DNA from: a bacterium
Lineage (GTDB): Bacteria; Orphanbacterota; Orphanbacteria; Orphanbacterales; Orphanbacteraceae
DNA length: 64,000 bases
Direction of reading: 5' to 3'
Assembly (NCBI GenBank): GCA_025782575.1
Contig: JALGYY010000025.1
Location: forward strand, 138,383-202,382
Numbering within the stretch: position 1 is the stretch's first letter; each line of letters opens with the position of its first letter. Below are positions 44,483 through 54,146 of the stretch, in pieces. The notes beneath the pieces are model-generated. The model searched no databases. It saw nothing but the letters and a program-made list of their open reading frames with translations, and was not told the origin of the DNA. The position numbers and the translations under genes are program-made.

Positions 44483-44917
44483 ATGCGTCGCCAGGAGGGA
44501 CCAAGCAGACGCTCGCGTTGCCCGCTAAATGCGTCGCTCGAAGTCTTTGGTGACTCGTGGTCGCTCATGATTGTGCGGGACCTGATGTTAAGGGGAGCGC
44601 GCACTTTTAACGAATTCCTCGACGGCGGAGAGGGCATCGCTACGAATATCCTTACGAACCGGCTGCAGCGGCTCGCCGCTGAGGGCATCCTCATCAAGGC
44701 GCGGTCCACAGCGGATCATCGCAAGTATTTATACAGGCTCACCGAGAAGGGTATCGACCTCGCACCAGTTCTAGCGGAGATGATTGTTTGGGGAGCCCGT
44801 TATGAAGACACGGACGCGCCACCTGCTGTGATTCGAGAAATGGAGTTGCACCCCGAGGAGTTTCTATCGCAGGTCAGAAAACAGTGGAAGAATCGTCGCT
44901 CGGAGCCGGGCGGTTAG
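44483..44917 (+). CDS. HxlR-family transcriptional regulator
   Basis: 144 residues with the HxlR core: CPLNASLEVFGDSWSLMIVR, then FNEFLDGGEGIATNILTNRL, LAAEGILIKAR and YRLTEKGIDLAPVLAEM. The first Cys matches the redox-sensitive Cys of several members. It starts 6 bp after the membrane protein gene, so the NTF2-like, membrane protein and regulator genes are one unit. Confidence 0.88.
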   Translation: MRRQEGPSRRSRCPLNASLEVFGDSWSLMIVRDLMLRGARTFNEFLDGGEGIATNILTNRLQRLAAEGILIKARSTADHRKYLYRLTEKGIDLAPVLAEMIVWGARYEDTDAPPAVIREMELHPEEFLSQVRKQWKNRRSEPGG

Positions 44918-45035
44918 GCCCAGAACTCGGATGACCCGCAGGTCGTACGGAAGAAGTAGGCACCGTAGGCACCAACACGATGGCGGACGTTCGACATTCT
45001 CAGAATTCTTCAAAACATCTTGTTTTCCCGGGACC

Positions 45036-45053
45036 CTCTACTTAGGCGTAGAG
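45036..45053. promoter_or_regulatory. Small inverted repeat upstream of the short ORF and cytochrome gene
   Basis: CTCTAC and GTAGAG flank a 6-base centre (TTAGGC). It lies 30 bp before the start of the 45-residue ORF in the 165-bp promoter gap after the HxlR gene. It could be an operator; the evidence is symmetry and position only. Confidence 0.3.
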
Positions 45054-45082
45054 TGTATCTATGGAAGGAGGAAGGCCGCAAG

Positions 45083-45220
45083 ATGTCCGCCAAATATCGC
45101 CCCTGTTCCGAAGACTGGATTCAGCGCGGCCGCCCCATCAAGCGCGCTCAGGAACTCGGCTTCACACTGGACGAACCCACCGATTGGACACTCTGGGCTA
45201 ACCGAGTGCGTGTCTTCTAA
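45083..45220 (+). CDS. Hypothetical 45-residue protein upstream of the cytochrome gene
   Basis: The ATG at 45083 is preceded by a strong GGAAGGAGGAAG at about 8 bp. The product is soluble and charged, containing YRPCSEDWIQRGRPIKRAQE, and ends WANRVRVF. The stop is 8 bp before the cytochrome c start, so the two would be co-transcribed. No family is recognised; support is the ribosome binding site and the spacing. Confidence 0.5.
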   Translation: MSAKYRPCSEDWIQRGRPIKRAQELGFTLDEPTDWTLWANRVRVF

Positions 45221-45228
45221 GGGGGCTC

Positions 45229-46506
45229 ATGCCAATGCTCCGGCGCCCATCTCTCCTCATTCTGGCAGCTGCTGTAGCCGCGGGAGCTTGGTTGCGCCCA
45301 CAGTCCTCAACAAGCGAAACAGCTTCCGACCAAGCTAAGGGAACTACCGTGACGCCACTCACGCGCTCGTGGGAGCGCGCCGTGCCCGCGCAGGATACCC
45401 CCGATGGGCTCGAAACTCTTCGGGCGGCTGAATGTGGCGAGTGCCACTCGGCCATCTACGAAGAGTGGAAGACAACGGCACATGCCCTCGCCCTGGAGGA
45501 TCTTCAGTTTCAAGCAGAATGGAGGAAAGACGACAACCTCTGGCTCTGCCTCAACTGTCATACGCCGCTCGAGAACCAACTGGAACGGATCGTCACGGGC
45601 CTCAAGAACGGCGACTTCCGTAGCCCCGTAGCACATCCGAACGATCGGTTCGATGCAACTTTACGCGACGAGGGGATTACATGCGCTGCATGTCACGTGC
45701 GGGATGGCACCATTCTTGGACCAGGTCTGGCCGAGGATGCTCCACATCCTGTAGCCAGCGGAGCCGGTCTTCTTTCCCAACAGATGTGTGAGGGCTGTCA
45801 CAATGTTCAGGAGCAGCTGAGCGAGACATTGATTTGCACCTTCGCGACTGGTGACGAGTGGCGCGCGAGTGGCCTCGCGGAAGAGGGAAAGGGATGCATC
45901 GACTGCCACATGCCGGCCGTCATGCGCCCCCTAGTCGAGGGGGGGGACGTGCGCCCCGGACACGAACACACGTGGATGGGTGCTGGAGTCGCCAAGCTCC
46001 CCCAACTCGTCGAGCCACTTCGTATGGCCCACGTGCCCGGATACGACGTTGAGGTTCGAGCGCGGCGTACCTCCTCGGACACGGGAGAGAAGGTGTTGAT
46101 CGACGCGTCAATCATGAACGCACGGGCTGGGCACGAGTTACCAACGGGAGACCCAGAGCGCTTCATCACGCTTGACCTTGTTCTCCTGGACGATAGCGAC
46201 GTATCGCATTGGAGCCATACGGAGCGGATCGGTGAGCTCTGGGAGTGGGCCCCAGAGGCGAAGCAGATCTCCGACAACAGTCTCAAGCCCGGCGAACGAC
46301 GCGAGTTCCACTACGCCGTGTCTCTTTCGCACGGAGTCGACGATCTCCTCTTTGTCGAAATCATTGCCCGCAACCATCGGATGACGGAGGAGAACGCCCG
46401 GGCAATGGGGATCTACGGCCGCTACCCGCTGGCGGTGGAGACCATCCATCAATACGTGTCCGTCGTAGAAGCCCGGGAAGAGCGCAAGGTTCATGAACAA
46501 TGGTAA
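45229..46506 (+). CDS. Secreted pentaheme c-type cytochrome (cytochrome c554-like)
   Basis: 425 residues with an N-terminal hydrophobic export segment and five CxxCH haem sites: CGECH, CLNCH, CAACH, CEGCH and CIDCH, all in the first 230 residues. The order and the GITCAACH and KGCIDCHMP context are typical of the cytochrome c554/NapC-associated multihaem family. The last 150 residues are beta-rich (GHELPTGDPERFITLDLVL). It is probably a periplasmic electron carrier; its redox partner is not in the window. Confidence 0.88.
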   Translation: MPMLRRPSLLILAAAVAAGAWLRPQSSTSETASDQAKGTTVTPLTRSWERAVPAQDTPDGLETLRAAECGECHSAIYEEWKTTAHALALEDLQFQAEWRKDDNLWLCLNCHTPLENQLERIVTGLKNGDFRSPVAHPNDRFDATLRDEGITCAACHVRDGTILGPGLAEDAPHPVASGAGLLSQQMCEGCHNVQEQLSETLICTFATGDEWRASGLAEEGKGCIDCHMPAVMRPLVEGGDVRPGHEHTWMGAGVAKLPQLVEPLRMAHVPGYDVEVRARRTSSDTGEKVLIDASIMNARAGHELPTGDPERFITLDLVLLDDSDVSHWSHTERIGELWEWAPEAKQISDNSLKPGERREFHYAVSLSHGVDDLLFVEIIARNHRMTEENARAMGIYGRYPLAVETIHQYVSVVEAREERKVHEQW

Positions 46507-46546
46507 CATTTCATGCTAAAGACATTCACGTGGCTTGGGCACGGCA

Positions 46547-49500
46547 TCACTCGGTCCGAACAGCTCTCGCCAGACCGCGTTCCTTCCATAGTGCAAAGAT
46601 CGCAGGATAGACCGTCAGTTCGAGCAGAAACGAAGTCACAAGCCCCCCGACCATGGGTGCAGCAATCCGCCGCATGACATCCGCCCCAGTTCCTGTGCTC
46701 CAAAGAACGGGAGCGAGCCCAATCATCGTGGTCATCACCGTCATGAGCTTGGGTCGAATGCGCCCGGCCGCCCCCTCAACAATGGCCTGCCCGAGATCCT
46801 CAAACGTCTTGACGTGGCCGTTCGCTACGCGCCGCCGGTGCGCCAGTTTGAGGTACAAGAGCATCACCACTCCAGTTTCCGCGTCGAGCCCGGCAAGAGC
46901 GATGAGGCCAACCCAGACCGCGACGCTCATGTTGTAGTCGAGGAGATAGAGAAGCCAGATGGCGCCTATCAGGGAAAATGGCACAGCAAGGAGCACGATT
47001 CCCGTTTCCACAAGCGACCTTGTGTTCAAGTAGAGAAGCACGAACACGAGCAGTAACGTGATGGGCACTACAACGATGAGCCTCGCCTTCGCGCGCTCGT
47101 AGTAACGGAACTGGCCCGCCCAGCCGAGGCGTACGCCAGGCGGAAGAACGACCTGGTCTGCCAGAACGCGCTTTGCGTCGTCTACGTAGTCCGCAACCGG
47201 CAACTCTCCGGTGTCTACGAACACGAAGCCGACAAGTTTTCCGTCTTCGCTACGAATCATCGGCGGCCCAGTAGTGAAGCTGATATCTGCGACCTGAGAG
47301 AGAGGTACCTGCGCCCCCGTTGCGGTCGCTACCAGCGTCTTCCCAAGAAGCTCCGGGTCATCCCGAAACTCCCGAGCATAACGAACATTGATGGGATAGC
47401 GCTCCCGGCCCTCTACGGTTTCGCTGATGTTCATTCCGCCAATCGCGGACATCACGACCTGGTTCACATCGCGAACACGCAGCCCGTGTCGGGCCGCATT
47501 CTCCCGATTGACGGTAATGTCGACGTAGAAGCCCCCCGTTGACCGCTCCGCGAATGCGCTTCTCGTGCCCGGAATGGCAGAGATCGCGCGCTCAATCTCG
47601 AGAGCCGCCCTCTCGATCGTCTTCAGGTCATCTCCAAACACCTGAATACCGAGAGGACTTCTGATTCCCGTCGCCAGCATCTCGGTTCGAGTCTGAATCG
47701 GCATCCACCAGATGTTCGGCATTCCAGGATACTGAAGCTCCTCATCCATCTCTTGGATGAGCGCCTCCCAAGTGAGCCCCGCGCGCCATTCTGAACGCGG
47801 CTTCAGCACGACTGTCGTCTCGACCATTCCAATAGGGGCTGGGTCCGTAGCTGTCCGCGCACGGCCCATTTTTCCGAACACGCTTTCGACTTCCGGAAAC
47901 TCCTTCAGCTGACGGTCCATCGCCTGGAGAACATTGGAGGCCTCCGTAATGGACATTCCCGGCGGCGCAGTCGGCATGTAGAGGATCGCTCCTTCGTTTA
48001 GTGGCGGCATGAACTCTCGGCCGAGCCCGAGGAAAGCTGGCACGGTCGCGCCCATCAGCAAGAGCGCCACGATAACAACGGCGTATCGGAATCGGACAAC
48101 GAACCGCACGACCGGCGTGTAAAGCCAAACCAGTAGCCGGTTGATTGGATTCTGCTCCTCGCGGAGAATCTTGCCGCGGACAAAGAGAGCGGCGAGCGCC
48201 GGAGTTAGCGTCACCGCGAGAATTGCTGCGAAGCCCATCGAGTAGGTCTTCGTGAACGCGAGAGGCTTGAAGAGACGACCTTCTGTTGCTTGGAGCGTGA
48301 ACACGGGCATGAAGGACACGGTGATGACGAGAAGAGAGAAAAAGATGGAGGGACCGACTTCTTGCATGCCGAGGATGACCGCGTCGAGCCGGGACCCTCT
48401 TCGGCCGGCAGCCGCCCAGTCGGCAAGCTTCTTGTGAACATTCTCGATGAGAATAATCGACGCATCCACCATCGCGCCAACCGCCACGGCGATACCGCCA
48501 AGCGACATGATGTTCGCCGTCAGGCCCTGGTAGTACATCGGGATGAATGCCAGGAGCACCGCGACCGGAAGAGTGATGATTGCGACAAGCGCGCTTTGTG
48601 CGTGAAGCAAGAAGAGGAAGATAATCACGCTGACGACTATCATCTCTTCAAGAAGAGTGTGCTTGAGCGTTTCGATTGCCTCCTCAATGAGGCCCGCCCG
48701 GTCATAGGTAACGACGAGCTCCACGCCTTCCGGGAGGCTGGTTCGCACCTCTTCAAGGCGCACCTTTACGCGGTCAATTACCTTCAGGGCATTCTCGCCG
48801 TAGCGCATTATAACGATGCCGCCGACGACCTCGCCCTCGCCGTTTAGCTCCGCAACGCCCCGCCGCATCTCCGGCCCAAGAGCAATCTGTGCCACGTCTC
48901 GAAGATAGACGGGCACGCCCCCCTGACCGCTCACTCGCAGGGGGACCATCTCCAGATCCTCGACCTTCTCAACGTACCCGCGGCCGCGAATCATCTGCTC
49001 GTGGCCTGCAATCTCGATTACGCGGCCACCAACGTCCTCGTTCGACTCGCGAACCGCTTTGATAACCTCGGCCAGGGAAATGCCGTAAGAAACGAGTCGG
49101 TCCGGGTCGAGGGTAATCTGGTACTGCTTAACGAAACCGCCTACGGAGGCGACTTCCGCCACCCCCGGCACGCTCTCGAGGGCGTAGCGCACGTTCCAAT
49201 CCTGGAGAGAGCGAAGCTCCTGCAGGTCATGCTGTCCGCTCCGGTCCACGAGCGCATACTGAAACACCCACCCGACTCCCGTAGCGTCCGGCCCAAGGGT
49301 GGGCACTACGCCCTCGGGGAGCTCGGCCTGAACCGTGTTCATGTATTCGAGCACACGGCTGCGCGCCCAGTAGATGTCGGTGTCGTCCTCGAAAATGACG
49401 TAGACAAAGGAGAGGCCAAAGAACGACTGGCCACGCACGAACTTCACCTTGGGAGCCGAGAGAAGCGCCGACGTGATGGGAAAGGTTATTTGGTCCTCTA

Positions 49501-49711
49501 CCAGGTCGGGGCTCTGCCCCGGCCATTCTGTGAAGATGATTACCTGGACATCGGAGAGGTCGGGAATCGCATCGAGGGGCGCTTCCCGAAGCGAATACCA
49601 TCCCCAAACCGCCAGCGCGGCAACAAAGAGAACGGTGAAGAGAGGATTCCGCGCTGAGACACCGATGAGCGCAGCGATCGGTCCCCGCGGAGAGTCAGGG
49701 CTAGTCCTCAT
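46547..49711 (-). CDS. cusA: Heavy-metal RND efflux pump, inner-membrane CusA/CzcA type
   Basis: The start at 49711 (MRTSPDSPRGP) is chosen; it overlaps the adaptor by 11 bp. It has about 1054 residues with RND topology. HME-family features include DLSDVQVIIFTEWPGQSPD, AVGAMVDASIILIENVHKKL and TEMLATGIRSPLGIQVFG, where the Met matches the CusA metal-relay Met. It exports monovalent (Cu, Ag) or divalent metal; the Met points to the Cus side, but this is not decisive. The gene converges on the cytochrome gene. Confidence 0.93.
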   Translation of the reverse strand: MRTSPDSPRGPIAALIGVSARNPLFTVLFVAALAVWGWYSLREAPLDAIPDLSDVQVIIFTEWPGQSPDLVEDQITFPITSALLSAPKVKFVRGQSFFGLSFVYVIFEDDTDIYWARSRVLEYMNTVQAELPEGVVPTLGPDATGVGWVFQYALVDRSGQHDLQELRSLQDWNVRYALESVPGVAEVASVGGFVKQYQITLDPDRLVSYGISLAEVIKAVRESNEDVGGRVIEIAGHEQMIRGRGYVEKVEDLEMVPLRVSGQGGVPVYLRDVAQIALGPEMRRGVAELNGEGEVVGGIVIMRYGENALKVIDRVKVRLEEVRTSLPEGVELVVTYDRAGLIEEAIETLKHTLLEEMIVVSVIIFLFLLHAQSALVAIITLPVAVLLAFIPMYYQGLTANIMSLGGIAVAVGAMVDASIILIENVHKKLADWAAAGRRGSRLDAVILGMQEVGPSIFFSLLVITVSFMPVFTLQATEGRLFKPLAFTKTYSMGFAAILAVTLTPALAALFVRGKILREEQNPINRLLVWLYTPVVRFVVRFRYAVVIVALLLMGATVPAFLGLGREFMPPLNEGAILYMPTAPPGMSITEASNVLQAMDRQLKEFPEVESVFGKMGRARTATDPAPIGMVETTVVLKPRSEWRAGLTWEALIQEMDEELQYPGMPNIWWMPIQTRTEMLATGIRSPLGIQVFGDDLKTIERAALEIERAISAIPGTRSAFAERSTGGFYVDITVNRENAARHGLRVRDVNQVVMSAIGGMNISETVEGRERYPINVRYAREFRDDPELLGKTLVATATGAQVPLSQVADISFTTGPPMIRSEDGKLVGFVFVDTGELPVADYVDDAKRVLADQVVLPPGVRLGWAGQFRYYERAKARLIVVVPITLLLVFVLLYLNTRSLVETGIVLLAVPFSLIGAIWLLYLLDYNMSVAVWVGLIALAGLDAETGVVMLLYLKLAHRRRVANGHVKTFEDLGQAIVEGAAGRIRPKLMTVMTTMIGLAPVLWSTGTGADVMRRIAAPMVGGLVTSFLLELTVYPAIFALWKERGLARAVRTE

Positions 49712-51443
49712 CTGGCGCACTCCAATACTCAAGGGCCGAGCGTATGCGGCTCTCCGCGGCAACGAGGAAGTTACCCGAGGTGACGACTTCGGCTCCCGGG
49801 CTCAGCCCGCTCAGCACCTCGTAGTAGGCGCCGCTCTTCGCCCCAAGCTCGACCTCTTGGGGCCGAAGCCGCCCCTCTCCCAGGTCGAGAAAGACCAAAC
49901 GTCGCGGACCGGTGTAGACGACCGCAGAGGCGGGCACTTGAGTGCGTTCTCCAAGGTCCACTTCGAGGCTCACGTTGCCATACATACCGGGACGAAGCTC
50001 AAGCTCGGTGTTGGAGAGTTCCACGCGAATCCGTCCCGCTCGCGTGTCTTCGTCGAGATAGGGGTATACGTAGCTGACGCGCCCCTCAAAACTGCGGCCC
50101 GGTCGATACGGAAGCGTGACATGAACCCTCTGGCCCTCCGCTACGTAATGGAGGTCACCCTCGTAGACTTCGGCTTCGACCCAGACCGTGTCCAAGGCGG
50201 CGATTTCGTAGAGAAGTTGCCCTGCCTGAACGTGGTCGCCCTTAACGACGTGCTTGTGGATGACGTATCCCGATGTGGGGGACTTTATCGTCACAGCCTC
50301 TTGAACCATTCCCCGCTGGCCGATGGCGTCGACTTCGGACTCGTCCAAACTCCAGAGAAGAAGCCTTTGTCGCGCAGCTCGCACGATTCCGTCCGCGCGG
50401 TCAGGGCGCCCCGTCCCGCGAGCGCTTGCTTGAGACCGAAGCGCCTGAAGATACTCTTCTTGGGCCACGTAGAAATCCGGACTGTAGACGGTGAAGAGCG
50501 CTTCGCCGCGTTCCACGCGCTGTCCGGTCCTGTTCACGAGCAGCTCTTCAATCCAGCCGGGGATTCGAAGCGTCACGTTCTCGAGGCGTGTTTCGTCATA
50601 GGCAATCTTCCCGACCGCCCGGACCAAAAGCTGCATCGGCCGCCGCACGACAAGGCCTGTCTTCACGCCGATGCGCTGGCGACGAACCTCATCAATCATG
50701 ATGACGCCCGTCTCCATCTCCGCACGAGTCACCGGTGTCAGGTTCATGTTGCAGATGGGGCACGTGCCGGGGGCGGCTTCTTTGACCGATGGGTGCATCG
50801 AGCACGTGTAGTGAGCAATCTCCTCGTCCCCGTGGAAATGGCTCTCCTCGTTAGGCTCCGTAGACTCAGGCTCAGCTTCGGGTGCCAGTGATTGGCTCGG
50901 CCTGCTCCATTCTGAACCTGTGCCGCAACGAAGCATCTGCTGTCCCATGTATGGGTTCTCGATGGTGTCTGCTTCCTGAAACCACTTCTGGTAGCCCTCA
51001 GCCATGGGGCAGAGGAAGATATGAAGCCCCTCTTGAAGGCGCCCATCCGAGGACGCAGCGCCAACAAGCGCTTCGCTCAGGTCACCAAAGCGAAGGCGGG
51101 CCGCCTGCAGGTCTTTGCTGGTGCCAAGAGCATCAGCGGCGTCGACTGCAGTGCCAAGTTGCTCCCGAGGGGAACCGGGGAGCTTTTGCTCCCCTTCCAA
51201 CACGCCGGAAATGGCGTGCGCCACGCTGTCGCAATGGGCCTTCAGCCCCTCGATGTTGTCGCTCGCAAGGAGCGCGCGCACGTCTTCGTACTGATTGAGA
51301 ACGCCCCGGAGTTCTTCGAGCCCGGCCGGGGAGAAGTTATGCCCCTTGTCGTCTGCATCCTCTGCCGCGGCGCCGACCAACGTTGCCACTGCCGCGCACA
51401 TCACAACGAGAAACCCCATCACGCGAATGGTTTTCGTAATCAT
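49701..51443 (-). CDS. cusB: RND efflux periplasmic adaptor (CusB type) with DUF3347 and metal-binding domain
   Basis: The start at 51443 overlaps the TolC-like gene by 4 bp. It has 580 residues: signal peptide, then a DUF3347-like helical domain ending IFLCPMAEGYQKWFQEAD and NPYMGQQMLRCG, then a heavy-metal-binding YHS-like domain (YTCSMHPSVKEAAPGTCPIC), then the HlyD-type lipoyl, hairpin and barrel domains (VERGEALFTVYSPDF, GYVIHKHVVKGDHVQAGQLL). DUF3347 at the N-terminus makes it longer than E. coli CusB. Confidence 0.92.
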   Translation of the reverse strand: MITKTIRVMGFLVVMCAAVATLVGAAAEDADDKGHNFSPAGLEELRGVLNQYEDVRALLASDNIEGLKAHCDSVAHAISGVLEGEQKLPGSPREQLGTAVDAADALGTSKDLQAARLRFGDLSEALVGAASSDGRLQEGLHIFLCPMAEGYQKWFQEADTIENPYMGQQMLRCGTGSEWSRPSQSLAPEAEPESTEPNEESHFHGDEEIAHYTCSMHPSVKEAAPGTCPICNMNLTPVTRAEMETGVIMIDEVRRQRIGVKTGLVVRRPMQLLVRAVGKIAYDETRLENVTLRIPGWIEELLVNRTGQRVERGEALFTVYSPDFYVAQEEYLQALRSQASARGTGRPDRADGIVRAARQRLLLWSLDESEVDAIGQRGMVQEAVTIKSPTSGYVIHKHVVKGDHVQAGQLLYEIAALDTVWVEAEVYEGDLHYVAEGQRVHVTLPYRPGRSFEGRVSYVYPYLDEDTRAGRIRVELSNTELELRPGMYGNVSLEVDLGERTQVPASAVVYTGPRRLVFLDLGEGRLRPQEVELGAKSGAYYEVLSGLSPGAEVVTSGNFLVAAESRIRSALEYWSAPDED

Positions 51444-52840
51444 TTCGCTTTCTCCTCTTCCTTCGCCCATGGGAGCCGCCCGACTGCGCGCCAAAGCTCT
51501 GCCGCTCGACGGTGGGCATCGGCGGTCGCTATTTCAGCCCCGAGCTCAACTGTTCGTAGGTTCTTTTCGCCCTCAATTACCGCCAGAAACGTGTTCTGAC
51601 CCGACTCAAAGCCTGAGCGAGCGGCCGCTAGCTGGTCGTTTGCGACAGGTATCAATCGCTCTCGGTAGAGCGTTAGGACGTGGCCCGCTTCAATCGCCCG
51701 CACGCGGGCTTGCTCGACGTGGACGCGGACCTCGTCCGCTCGTTTCTCAAGCTCGCTCTGTCTGCGGGATAGTTCTGCTTGGGCCTGTTCGGTCGCAGCA
51801 CGACGGCGGCCAAGCTGAATCGGGAGGTTGATGGACAATCCAACCGTGACCCGATGCTCGGGCTGCCCCCACATCGAGTTGTAGCTTCCGCCGAGCGTGA
51901 GGTCGGGATAGTACTCGCGTTTCTGAAGGCTGAGCGCTGACTCTGCGCCGCCAATACGTGCGCTTGCGGCCTGCAGCTCCGGTCGCGCACGAAGGGCTTC
52001 CTCTTCAAGCGCCGCTGCCGTGCGACTCGGTAGCGGTGGGGGAGGCTCCCGAGAGGGTGGGCGCGGAAGGTGCGCTTGCGGCGCGCGACGCAGAAGGCCG
52101 TTCAACTGAGCAACGACTACAGTGCGTTGAGTTCCGAGAACTATACGTTGGTGTTCGAGGTGCGCGAGCTCTACTTCTGCCTGCAGCGGGTCCTGCAACG
52201 ACGCGCGTCCAGCTGCATAGCGCGTCTCGGCGCTGTGCTTTAGCTCTTCGACAAGGGATAGGTGCTCCTCGTTTACCTCAAGGGAACGCTCTGCTGCGTA
52301 GAGCTCATCGAAAAGCGTCGATGCCATCAGCGCGAGCGTTAGTCGCGTTGCCTCGTAGTCATACTGAGCCGCTTCGGCTTCGGCGAGCGCAACCATCCCC
52401 CTCAGCCCACGCTTTCCTGGAAACGGAAACCTCTGGGTGACGCCAACTACCTCGCCGAAACGCGCGTCCCCTGCGCCGATGCTTCGCGGCGCGAAGGTGT
52501 ACCCGACGCTCGGGTCATCGAGCGCCTTTTCTTGTGGATAACGGGCCAGTGCTCCACGCCACGCCTGCCGGGCCGCCTCAATCGAGGGGTTCCGCTCTAG
52601 CACAAGCCGGACGAGCCCCTGTCGCTCGAGCACGTCGACACCTGCAAAGAGAGACTCCACTGGCGTCCCGACCGACTGTTCCACTGTTAAGCCTGGACTC
52701 AACCTCTCGAACTCTGATAGATGCGCTTTGTATCGCTGCCCAACGCCTCCTGCCGCGCATCCGGTTACCGCAAACGCTAGCGCGACCAGCGATAGACACC
52801 CCCCAATGGAGGTGGCGCAATGCCTGATATTCTTGTCCAT
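51440..52840 (-). CDS. Outer-membrane efflux protein, TolC/CusC family lipoprotein
   Basis: The start at 52840 (MDKNIRHC) gives about 466 residues. The signal sequence ends in the lipobox VTGC. The two outer-membrane efflux repeats are visible (LVLERNPSIEAARQAWRGAL, VGVTQRFPFPGKRGL, LRARPELQAASARIGGAE, LTLGGSYNSMWGQ). It is the channel of the tripartite metal pump with the two genes downstream on the same strand. Confidence 0.9.
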   Translation of the reverse strand: MDKNIRHCATSIGGCLSLVALAFAVTGCAAGGVGQRYKAHLSEFERLSPGLTVEQSVGTPVESLFAGVDVLERQGLVRLVLERNPSIEAARQAWRGALARYPQEKALDDPSVGYTFAPRSIGAGDARFGEVVGVTQRFPFPGKRGLRGMVALAEAEAAQYDYEATRLTLALMASTLFDELYAAERSLEVNEEHLSLVEELKHSAETRYAAGRASLQDPLQAEVELAHLEHQRIVLGTQRTVVVAQLNGLLRRAPQAHLPRPPSREPPPPLPSRTAAALEEEALRARPELQAASARIGGAESALSLQKREYYPDLTLGGSYNSMWGQPEHRVTVGLSINLPIQLGRRRAATEQAQAELSRRQSELEKRADEVRVHVEQARVRAIEAGHVLTLYRERLIPVANDQLAAARSGFESGQNTFLAVIEGEKNLRTVELGAEIATADAHRRAAELWRAVGRLPWAKEEEKAK

Positions 52841-52962
52841 ATTCCTCGCTCCACACACAGATTGGCTCCCCCAAACATATTGTGGGAGCATCACAGAGCA
52901 CGCGACGCGGGCGCGAATCGCCCGGTGCGGTCACGAACCCAAGAAGACCTGTTGTGTGGAAC

Positions 52963-53355
52963 TCAGATTAGGAAGGAACAGAAGCGGAGGAATCGCGGAG
53001 GACCAGCGCGGGGCACCGGTGGTCGACTCTGCGCCAGGAATGGGGTGCCCGTGGCGAAATCCGTCGAGGGTAGCGGAGACAGAGCGACAATCGACTGTGT
53101 AGAGTCAACCGTAGGAACTTTGAAAGCTGAGGCCGGCTGCGTGGGCGGGTTGTCTGCGATTTCAACGGTGCAGCATCCGCAGCTCTCTCCGGCCGGGCTT
53201 TCGCTCGGACACGCCTCGGCATCGCAGCAGCAAGACCGATGCACCTGGCCATCCATGTCGCACCTGTAAAGGAACTGCTGCGCCATGGAGCCCTGGGGCG
53301 CCACAAGCGCGAGAAGCACGAGTATTCGAATCACGCGTCCAAGCATATCGTTCAT
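52963..53355 (-). CDS. Small secreted Cys-rich protein of unknown function
   Basis: 130 residues. A signal peptide ending PQGSMAQ is followed by a Cys cluster (YRCDMDGQVHRSCCCDAEAC, ESCGCCTVEIAD) with eight Cys in about 35 residues and His nearby, then a Pro/Ser-rich tail ending in basic and aromatic residues. It lies 122 bp upstream of the metal efflux operon on the same strand. The Cys-His cluster suggests metal binding in the periplasm; no family was recognised. Confidence 0.65.
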   Translation of the reverse strand: MNDMLGRVIRILVLLALVAPQGSMAQQFLYRCDMDGQVHRSCCCDAEACPSESPAGESCGCCTVEIADNPPTQPASAFKVPTVDSTQSIVALSPLPSTDFATGTPFLAQSRPPVPRAGPPRFLRFCSFLI

Positions 53356-53531
53356 ACTCTCATCCTAGCCCGAGGGTTCCGGCTGTGCAAGCGGGGTCCC
53401 TTCTGATCCGGTCGACCACCCAACGCATTTTCTTGAGGGCCCCCCCGCGCGCGCGACCCTCGCCCTAGAGGACGAGCCGAAAACTGAATCTCCTCGGTTT
53501 CTCCGAAGACCCCGTTATCTGAGTACCCTTG

Positions 53532-54146
53532 CTATCCTCTACGTAGCGCGTACCCGGCTTTTTCCACCGCCGCGCCGAGGGCGTCTCTCGTCGGGGGATT
53601 CGCGGTGTCGACAATGACATGAGCCGCTTTCTCGCCGTAGCTTACGTTGGCTGCTTTCACGCCGTCGACCTCTAGAAGCGCTTTCTTGATATGAACAGCG
53701 CACCCTTCGCAAGTCATCCCCTCGATGGCCAGAATAACCTCGCTACCAATGCCCTCCTCGGCGATAGCAACGGTGTCACCGCCCCCAAGGAGAAGCCCAA
53801 TGTAGTTTGGGAAGAGCGCGAAGCCAACAACTGCTACCGTAGCTACCCAGAGCATCGTGCGGTTCAGCCGGCGAAGTTTCGCGTTTGGCATCTCACAAGC
53901 TGTCCCGGGGGCGCATTTCTCTTTCCGAAAATAGCTCAAGTAGAATCCCGCCGCGAGAAGCACCGCCGTTACTCCGAGAAAGAGCGGGCGCGCCTTCTCA
54001 AAAGTCGCCGAGACCCCTGCGGCCGAAACCCCGAAAACAAGGAGCAACAGCGGAAGCCAGCAACAAGCCGAAGCGACGATCGCCGCAAGAACTGAGCCGC
54101 CCACTGCCAGACTCGCGGCCCGGCTGGATTCAGATTTTGCGTTCAT
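53532..54146 (-). CDS. merT: Mercuric transporter MerT fused to a MerP-like HMA domain
   Basis: The start at 54146 overlaps the upstream gene by 4 bp. It has about 204 residues. The MerT part has VLAAIVASACCWLPLLLL, with the vicinal Cys28-Cys29 in the first helix, a second Cys pair in KCAPGTACEM, and three or more helices. The last 70 residues are an HMA domain (VILAIEGMTCEGCAVHIKKA), equivalent to periplasmic MerP. One chain can thus bind Hg(II) outside and carry it in to MerA. Confidence 0.92.
   Translation of the reverse strand: MNAKSESSRAASLAVGGSVLAAIVASACCWLPLLLLVFGVSAAGVSATFEKARPLFLGVTAVLLAAGFYLSYFRKEKCAPGTACEMPNAKLRRLNRTMLWVATVAVVGFALFPNYIGLLLGGGDTVAIAEEGIGSEVILAIEGMTCEGCAVHIKKALLEVDGVKAANVSYGEKAAHVIVDTANPPTRDALGAAVEKAGYALRRG

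Noticed and set aside
49449-50891. 480-residue forward ORF across the cusA/cusB junction
   Set aside because: It is antisense to two well-supported genes, has no ribosome binding site and shows no family pattern; it is a GC-rich shadow frame.
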